64,000 nt of DNA, from positions 33,645,861 through 33,709,860 of the forward strand of contig NC_084606.1 of assembly GCF_033807715.1 (NCBI RefSeq). Reading direction: 5' to 3'. Made by a program: the position numbers and the translations under genes. Under the pieces are notes generated by a model, which did not search any database, had not been told where the DNA came from, and saw only the letters and a program-made list of their open reading frames with translations. How positions within the stretch are numbered: the first letter of the stretch is position 1; each line of letters starts with the position of its first letter. This DNA comes from Cololabis saira. Its lineage: Eukaryota; Chordata; Actinopteri; Beloniformes; Belonidae. Shown one piece after another: positions 56,899 to 64,000 of the stretch.

Positions 56899-56935
<37 letters not shown>

Positions 56936-59900
56936 GATAATTAGCATAAGTAAAGCTTATACTACTGGGAAAATCTGTTTTACGAACATTAAGTTACACA
57001 ATGTAAGGTAAAGTTTGTGTGCACTGCCATTTATTCTGATGCCATTAAATAAAAACATGACTCGTTACTTGGGTTTTGCAGCCATGAATGTTCATCTAAC
57101 TGGATACTTTTCTCATTAAATGGCAACTTCTTTGCAGCGGTGGAGGAAAAGTCTTGCCTTTGAGCCATGCTGCTAACAAGGCGAAAAAGTACGAAACCTA
57201 TTGAAATGACAAACCAAACCTGACCCAGTGGATAAAGGAATATCTGATAGGTGGGCACATGAAAATGGGTGAGCAGGCACCTCTTATCTTATTTACTCTC
57301 TGATAACAGTGTTAAACAGTAATGGAGACACAGTGATTGACTCACTGAGGTTCATAGCAGAACTGAAGTCTACATGTATATCAGGTTATATCAAGCTGTG
57401 ACAGTAGAGGGACCACATCAAAACACCAAGACATGTTCAAGCTTCTTCATAGGTATTTTGGGGTGTAATTCTCACCGAGACCACAGTAAAAGCACAATTT
57501 ACTACTCCGGCTCCTATGGTGGCATAGACTGGACTCTGGACTCCTGCCTTCATGAAGATATTGGTGGAGTAGTAGAAGATCTGCAGGACAGGTGGAGAAT
57601 AATCAGGCTAAGTCAATATGGCATGGCATTGATTCCCAAATGATTTGTTTTGGAGCATTATTCAAGCCACACTTGTCACTGCAATGCCAAATGTAATAAA
57701 GAGCATTTTTATAGTTTCAGTACAATAACTATGAAGAAATGACAGCAGAAACGTACCGCATTGACCCCCGAGAGCTGCTGGGAGAGCTGCAGCAGGATGG
57801 AAATGATGATGGGCTGGCGGTAAAGAGTGGAACGAAAGAGCTCAGGGATGGACACCTTCCTCTCCATGTCCATCCTTCTCTTCTCCTCCTTCATCTCTGC
57901 CAGCATGTCACCCACTTCTTGCCGGCCCGTTAATCTCCTCAGGCCTGTAAATTGGATAAATGAAAGGGAACTTGAGATTTTATTGAGATTTTCAAGCATT
58001 TGTTGATGCAAAACTGTCTTAAGCAAAAAGAGTAAAGAACTTTGAATCCCCTTGTTCTTGAATTGTGCTATCATTAACCTGCCCTGCCTTGCCCTGCCTC
58101 GTTTTAAGGTCCATAGATTTTAACTTGGGTTGAGGACTGAGCTTTGCCGAATCCACAACAGAATTACTGAAAACTTTGATTTTCAGTAATTCTGTTGTGG
58201 ATTTGCTGATGTGCTTGTGATCATTGTCCACAGCACATCACTGAGGAAGAGTTTTTCTTTGTACAGAAGCGACATGTGTTGCCATGTTCTTCTTAGGAGA
58301 AGAAACTCCTCCAAACAAGCCACGTTTTGAATTGAATTTGAACTGTTTTGAATGTTATCCGTATGTGAGTAATCTCAGATAAAAAAAAAAAGGTTTTCGT
58401 AACCCCTCCCAGATTGATCTGGAGTAATTACATCTTTAACATCAATGCTAATTGACGCTACCGCAGGTCCTTCATCCCCACAGCCATCAGACTTCATAAT
58501 AACAAACTGTAGCCACCTGAGTGCAGAACTGAATTATTTTTTTAAATTTATTTATTTATTTTTATTCTCATTAAATTATGGAATCATTTTTCAAAATGTT
58601 TCAAAATATGCCTATTTGTGGAAAAATATGTAGTATTTGAGTTACATAAAAGCTTGTTATTTGTTTTCTTCCTAATTGTCCTTGTGGTCAAGAACCCCCA
58701 ACACAAAAATGGTTTGGCCGCTGGTCAAAATTTGATGTTATCATTTAATTCAACCATTAGAATGGTCAAAATGTCCGGTCAGCACAAGTTTGGTGCTCAG
58801 AAAAGAAGAGAAAAGAGAAGAAGAAAATAGAGGCCTCAGAGATTCTCTTCACAAATATTTTAAAAAGGTAGTGACGGTGAAGCTGGAATTAATAAAGTCA
58901 GCGTAGAGCAAGGTAAGAAACAGCACAGCCAACGTTTACCAACCTTGTAACTTAACCTAACTGGCTAGCTCTAATGTTAACGTCCATTAGCTTGTATAAA
59001 AACCTGAAGAGCAGAGGGAGAGGAGAGGAAGAGGGGGAAGGAGAGATCCGGGCGCAGGGGGGCCCATCTTAGATTATTTTGTCCGGGGCCCCGGCAGGAC
59101 TGTCAGCTGGCCTGACTCCAGCCGTACTCACCACACTTGGCGTGGTGCTCCTGGCAGCGGACGATGTAAAGGAACCGAGGGCTCTCGGGGCAGAAGGGCA
59201 GCAGGCCCATCTGCAGTACGGTGGGCACAACAGTTAGACCCAGCAGCACTGGCCACAAGTGCTCGTTGCCCAGTAAAGACTCCAGACCTAGGATCTGATC
59301 GAGGAGAGGAAACTAGTTTGAAAGCACATCATTTTCAAAAGGTTACATAATAAAGAAAAACCCTTGGTGTATCCTGATTGCTATAGTTAGGGCTTTTAAA
59401 TTCAACTCAACATGGAAGTCCAGGATAAGACATCAAGGGTTCAGGATGTTCTTGCTTGTGAGCAAGTCTCGTAATTATAGGAATATGCAGTACTCGAGTT
59501 GTAAAAAAGAATCAGGGGGGATGGTGGATTTTATCATATGGGGACAGATAATTTGTGCTGATTACAAATAATATAATATATTACAAATAATAGCAGTGAC
59601 CAAAACCCCTGCATAAATACTGCAGGAATGACATAGCAGCAGTTAAATGCTTTAAATATCCACTGGGCTTACATCAAATACATCAAAACACAACAATAAA
59701 AAACACTTTTCTGAACTTATCAATATGACTCTGTCCTTCACAGGATAAGTAAAATGGATCAGTGCAAAAACTCAAAATCTTAACAAGAATATTTGTCTTA
59801 TTTCTAGTTAAAATGTTTCATTTTAGTAAAAAAATCTTATTACACTTAAAACAAGACTCATCACTGGAAAAAACAACAATTTTCACCTTTTTCAAGTAGA

Positions 59901-61323
59901 TTTTCACTTGAAATAAGTAGAAAAATCTGCCAGTGGAACAAAATTTTTTTGCTTGTAATAAGAAGATACATCTTGTCCCACTGGCAGATTTTTCTACTTA
60001 TTTCAAGTGAAAATTTACTTGAAACAGGTGAAAATTGTCAAATAAGTTATTTTTCTGGTGTTATTTTTCTGGTGATGACTCTAAATGTTGAAATAGCAGT
60101 AAAACCACATTCATTGATGAAATGACATAAGGGATGGAAAGGGGGGGTGGCAGTTTTACTGGGGGGATGATTTGGACCGTTTTTATTTCAGGGCATCCCC
60201 CCTCATACCCCCTCAACTCCAGTACTGGGAATATGTGAGTCCACCCATACCTGTGCTATCAGAATCCCAGTGACTATAGCCAGCTGGTGCAGCGTTCCCA
60301 GCGCTCCGCGGAGACTCGTTGGCGCTATCTCGCCCACATACATGGGTGTCAGGCCAGATGCCAGCCCTGTGCAGAGGAAACAGTTCAGGTGTGAAGAAGA
60401 TCACCGACAGCCGTGTAAAAAATATGTGTGATGTTACTTTTATCTTATTAAACACAGAGGTGTCAAGTAATGAAGTACAAATACTTCGTTACCTTACTTA
60501 AGTAGAAATTTTGGTTATCTATACTTCACTGGAGTAATTATTTTTCAGACGACTTTTTACTTTTACTCCTTACATTTTCACACAATTATCTGTACTTTTT
60601 ACTCCTTACATTTTAAAAACAGCCTCGTTACTCTATTTCATTTCGGCCTTTAAATAAAAACTATCCAGTTAAATTGCTCCATCCGGATAGAGTGAATTTG
60701 GTTGTGGTTGTTTCAGATGTTCTTGTCCAGTTTTGTTCTTACATCCGTTCCCTCAGATTCCTGCAACTAAACTTGGATGTACATTCCAATAAAGGTTAGG
60801 ATAAATGATAACATGCCTCTGAAGTTTGACTTTTTGCACCATTACAATACTTATAGGCAACTAGTCATCATATCTGCTGCTCTCTGAAACACATGTTAAT
60901 GCTCAATAGTACACATATATGCTTCTTTAATATATTTGCATTATACTAAGATGCATTCATTTTCAATGGCTTTTTTCCCCCTTACATTACTTTTACTTTT
61001 ATACTTTAAGTAGTTTTATACTTTTATACATTTACTTGAGTAAAAAACTTGAGTTGATACTTCAACTTCTACAGGAGTATTTTTAAACTCTAGTATCTAT
61101 ACTTCTACCTGAGTAATGAATGTGAATACTGAAGACACCTCTGAATAAACACATAAGAAGAAAGGAAGAGAAGGATGAGCAGGGCCAGGGCTTCTCACCG
61201 CAGTAGGCACCAATGACGAAACGACCAAGGATCATCATTTCAAAGGAGCTGCAGAGTTTGGACATTCCCATCAAACTTCCACCGATGAAGGCAAACATGT
61301 TGTTTATGAGCATGGCTTTCCTC
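50669..61323 (-). CDS. slc2a4: Solute carrier family 2 member 4, glucose transporter GLUT4 (C-terminal 409 residues)
   Basis: Class I facilitative glucose transporter, 12-helix plasma-membrane/vesicle protein. Exons on the - strand: 61323-61199 (125 bp), 60366-60251 (116), 59294-59132 (163), 57944-57757 (188), 57580-57476 (105), 51361-51260 (102), 51182-50979 (204) and 50896-50669. Sizes are those expected of GLUT genes; phases agree. Motifs: [29 protein letters not shown], the QLS glucose-selectivity motif in [43 protein letters not shown] and VPETRGKTF. The C-terminus [12 protein letters not shown] is GLUT4-type (human KPSTELEYLGPDEND), not GLUT1 or GLUT3. The mammalian dileucine signal is absent; a [14 protein letters not shown] stretch stands there. 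The first ~100 residues lie right of the window. Introns carry a LINE and several hAT elements. Confidence 0.93.
51593..51660. repeat. (TA)n microsatellite
   Basis: About 30 TA units with one interruption, next to the left end of the hAT-like element at 51669. Another TA/TATG run follows its right end (56881-56935). Confidence 0.95.
52171..56655 (+). mobile_element. L1/Tx1-like LINE, 5'-truncated, in slc2a4 intron
   Basis: Encodes a broken ORF2, then a 3' UTR, AATAAA-type motif and a poly(A) tail (about 56637-56655). TTTAATTTA on both sides (52162-52170 and 56656-56664) is the probable target duplication, although the region is AT-rich. No ORF1 is present. It is antisense to slc2a4. Confidence 0.85.
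52487..56308 (+). pseudogene. LINE ORF2: endonuclease-reverse transcriptase, broken
   Basis: N-terminal APE-type endonuclease motifs [26 protein letters not shown] and SDHAP. The reverse transcriptase follows with [52 protein letters not shown] and the catalytic YADD at 54623-54634. A C-terminal [19 protein letters not shown] zinc-knuckle-like motif is near 55900. Three breaks: a frameshift near an A-run at about 53070-53100, a second shift at about 53520, and a TGA at 53990-53992. The 765-codon RT block (54011-56308) is otherwise open. This protein would prime reverse transcription at nicked DNA, but this copy cannot make it whole. Confidence 0.88.
58150..58203. repeat. Perfect 24-bp inverted repeat with 6-base loop
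   Basis: Arms 58150-58173 and 58180-58203 are exact complements, loop CTTTGA. It lies in an slc2a4 intron and is not part of any repeat family recognised here. Confidence 0.95.
58204..59131. other. slc2a4 intron, no further feature
   Basis: AT-rich, then purine-rich (AGAGGGAGAGGAGAGGAAG near 59015-59035). No exon or transposon end recognised. Confidence 0.55.
59488..60227. mobile_element. hAT-type element (CAGTACTCGAG family), copy 4
   Basis: CAGTACTCGAGTTG to CAACTCCAGTACTG with an exact 8-bp duplication GGAATATG at 59480-59487 and 60228-60235. It ends only 23 bp before the donor side of the 60251-60366 exon. Confidence 0.93.
60455..61143. mobile_element. hAT-type element (CAGAGGTGTCAAGTAA ends), copy 2
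   Basis: Nearly identical to 31298-32008 along its length, apart from small deletions. Ends CAGAGGTGTCAAGTAATG and GAAGACACCTCTG. Flanks ATTAAACA and AATAAACA agree at 7 of 8. Confidence 0.9.
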
Positions 61324-61603
61324 CTGGAAGAAACACGGACAAGCAGTCATTTCTCTGTTCAGGTATTTAACAGTATGTAAAAAAGAGAGCTACTCCATTC
61401 AGTTGATTCCAATACATGATTCTTTCTTTTTCCAATTTTTGTTGGTAGTTTGGCAGTGGCTGTGAGTGGAACAGAGTAATAAACCCGAGTGCTGTTAAGC
61501 CTCCAGGGGGCAGTGTCAAACAGACAGACAGAAGGCTTCAAAACGCTCACAGCTCAACAGTCAAACCTATTCCAGTTCTTTATTTAAGATGTAAAAGGTT
61601 ATA

Positions 61604-61976
61604 CAGGACTGTCTCGGAAAAATTTGAATATTGTGATAAAGTTCTTTATTTTCTGTAATGCAAAAATGTCATACATTCTGGATTCATTACAAATCAACTG
61701 AAATATTGCAAGCCTTTTATTATTTTAATATTGCTGATCATGGCTTACAGCTTAAGAAAACTCAAATATCCTATCTCAAAAAATTAGAATATTCTGGGAA
61801 TCTTCATCTTAAACTGTAAACCATAATCAGCAATATTAAAATAATAAAAGGATTGCAATATTTCAGTTGATTTGTAATGAATCCAGAATGTATGACATTT
61901 TTGTTTTTTTAATTGCATTACAGAAAATAAAGAACTTTATCACAATATTCTGTGTCAATTTTCTGAGACAGTCCCG
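61604..61976. mobile_element. Palindromic TA-flanked MITE, copy 7
   Basis: CAGGACTGTCTCGGAAAAAT to GAGACAGTCCCG, TA at 61602-61603 and 61977-61978. In an upstream intron of slc2a4. Confidence 0.9.
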
Positions 61977-62504
61977 TAAAAGGCACTGGGGAGACAGGAA
62001 AGAGAAGATAAGCAAATAGAAACCTGAATATGAAAATTTCCCATCATGAAATATGTCAGTTAAATTAAGGAAATCAGGACGGGTCCTACATGTTTTTTGA
62101 AGAAACATCCAACACAGCTTTGATTACAGAGACAAACATTGTGGTTCACACTTTGGGCTTCCTAAAGTGTATGGTTTCAACATCTTGTGACAAGATTACC
62201 TCATAAGTTATTAGAACATAGACAAATTAGGCGAAAAAACGTAAATTGGGTTTTGTTTTATCTCACAAGTTCGATCATCTTTGTGTTCTGTCTTGAACTG
62301 ACATTATAAACCCTGGAGACATTTTTTCAAATCGATTAATATGCAATATTTTATTTGACATTTTAAAAAGGCCACAATGTGCTCATTTCCAGATTTTCCA
62401 GTTTTACTTTGGGTCTTTATTGCAACAGGTTTACACGATTTAATATTGAAAAAGTCCTAATTTTCTCTTTATTATCACTCTTCCCAGAGTGCTGTGGTCT
62501 CGCT
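61977..62504. other. slc2a4 intron, no feature seen
   Basis: AT-rich, without recognisable exon or repeat end. Confidence 0.6.
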
Positions 62505-63114
62505 TAGGGCTGGGCGATATGGACCAAAAGTCATATCTCGATATTTTCTAGCTGAATGGCGATACTCGATATATATCGATATTTTTTCTGTGCCATAATT
62601 GGGGTTTCCCCCAAAGCATTATAGCATAGCATCTCTGTTAGCTTCATTTTTTTCTGAGGCAAACCCTTAAAAAAACAGTCAGTTTTAATACAAAGCCTCG
62701 GGCCAAATGTCACACAGGTACATCTATTAACAGAGGTCTGCACAATATCAAAATGTATAAAACAAATGAAATAAAAATAAACTGCCTGCATATATAGAAT
62801 AAAAATGCTTCTTGAATAAAATAAAACAAATATCCCTTTCCTGCATAACAATTAAATTAAAATACACTGTGCAATTAATACAATGTAGACAGTAACAGGC
62901 AGACTTTTCCACTGAGGTTGACAGTTGTGCAAATAACAAAACATTTGTGCAAATCTCAAATAAAACATTCAAGTCAATTTGTCACAAAATAAGCTATAAA
63001 ATCATAATTTTTTTTTTTTTTTTTGAAATCGATATAAACAATATTGTCTCGTACCATATCGCGTTTGAAAATATATCGATATATATTAAAATCTCGATAT
63101 ATCGCCCAGCCCTA
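62505..63114. mobile_element. hAT-like element (TAGGGCTGGGCG family), full copy
   Basis: TAGGGCTGGGCGATATGG and ATATCGCCCAGCCCTA are inverted; flanks GTCTCGCT and CTCTTGCT agree at 6 of 8. Its left 450 bp are shared with 21229-21690. Confidence 0.85.
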
Positions 63115-63197
63115 CTCTTGCTCCCGTCAGACATTCTCAGTTTTCTATGATCTGATGGCGACTGAACCAGCTCTGTGCAGACTTCACTACTCCACAG

Positions 63198-63610
63198 TAG
63201 GGCTGTGCGATGAATCGATTTTAAATCTAAATCGGATTTATTAATCAAGACAATGTTAAAAAAAGGAAAATCGGAAAATCAGAAAATCGGAAAATCGATT
63301 TTCCTTTTTTGCAGCTGGCTGCATTACAGACAGAGCTCGTTTAGTCATCTTTGTTTGGTCAAGAAAATTGTAAATGTTGTCACTTTACTAAACTCAAGGA
63401 TGATTTACAGTATCTTTCAATTGCCACTTCATTCCCAATAGGAAAATGTTTTCGCTATTTTTTCTTTAAAAAATAAAGATAAAATATTTGAAACAATTTA
63501 TTCCATTGTCTTTTGTAGTTTTACCCCAAAAAATCGAAATCGAAATCGAAAATCGGCTTTTCAGAGAAAAAAATCTGGATTTTATTTTTGTCCAAAATCG
63601 CCCAGCCCTA
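63198..63610. mobile_element. hAT-type element (TAGGGCTGTGCGATG ends)
   Basis: TAGGGCTGTGCGATGAATCG and AAAATCGCCCAGCCCTA, with an exact 8-bp duplication CTCCACAG at 63190-63197 and 63611-63618. AATCGAAATCG repeats lie near the right end. Non-coding. Confidence 0.92.
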
Positions 63611-63618
63611 CTCCACAG

Positions 63619-64000
63619 CTTTCCAGTAGCAGCATTTTCACAGAACCCCGGACACATAAACGAGAAAAGCTGCGCTTAAACACATTAAGATGCAGCTGCA
63701 ACTCTTAATCTCACACACACAGCTGGCTGCCGAAATTACATTACACTTTCCCCAGCTGACATTAAACTCCCAAGACTAAGAAACCAGTCAGTCATTTATA
63801 ACTTGTAACTTGATGGTACAAATATATGTATCAGTACCATCAGTGTACATTCAATCCTGTCCACAACAGACATCGCTAGGGCAGTTGAGACGTTGTAATA
63901 AATCTCCAAGAGGACTTTGAAATCTCACTTCTTGATTTATGCATCTTCCAGTGTTGTGCAAATAGCAAATATCTTGAGGTCGTGGCTCTCAGTTTTCATG
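63619..64000. other. Window end, slc2a4 intron; nothing seen
   Basis: No exon or repeat recognised. The remaining N-terminal slc2a4 exons must be further right. Confidence 0.55.

Overview
The window is vertebrate nuclear DNA, most likely from a ray-finned fish. Its genes have short coding exons with GT-AG introns, their proteins are close to vertebrate orthologues, and the introns are full of teleost-style DNA transposons (hAT, Tc1/mariner-like, TTAA-type, Harbinger-like), LINE fragments and microsatellites. I cannot name the species.

Six protein genes are supported. On the + strand: ctdnep1 (3' part, six exons, 1381-6705; the 5' exons lie left of the window), gabarap (four exons, 10821-13759) and gps2 (ten coding exons, 15698-26456). 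On the - strand: eif5a (four coding exons, 33911 down to 29078), which converges on gps2. On the + strand again: ybx2 (nine exons, 43758-47771). On the - strand: slc2a4/GLUT4 (eight exons, 61323 down to 50669; its N-terminal exons lie right of the window), which converges on ybx2. As I recall it, human 17p13.1 carries the same genes (GABARAP, CTDNEP1, SLC2A4, YBX2, EIF5A, GPS2), so this is a conserved synteny block and that supports the ybx2 and slc2a4 names over their paralogues.

The genes do not form a pathway. They encode a nuclear-envelope phosphatase (CTDNEP1), an Atg8-family autophagy protein (GABARAP), a corepressor subunit (GPS2), a hypusinated translation factor (eIF5A), a cold-shock-domain mRNA-binding protein (YBX2) and an insulin-responsive type glucose transporter (GLUT4).

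The rest is repeat. Recurrent families are: a 350-370 bp near-perfect palindrome flanked by TA (seven copies); a 0.7 kb hAT-type element with CAGTACTCGAG ends (four copies, two with exact 8-bp target duplications); a TAGGGCTG-ended hAT-like group; and TTAA-flanked elements. They are often nested. The longest insertion is a 4.5 kb L1/Tx1-like LINE that landed inside a hAT-like element in an slc2a4 intron. The most unusual structural observations are two places (9.7-10.4 kb and 11.5-12.7 kb) where a transposon lies exactly between two copies of a much longer direct repeat, and a 2 kb nested element carrying a 24-unit 21-bp minisatellite. I found no tRNA, rRNA, CRISPR array or prokaryotic-type system.
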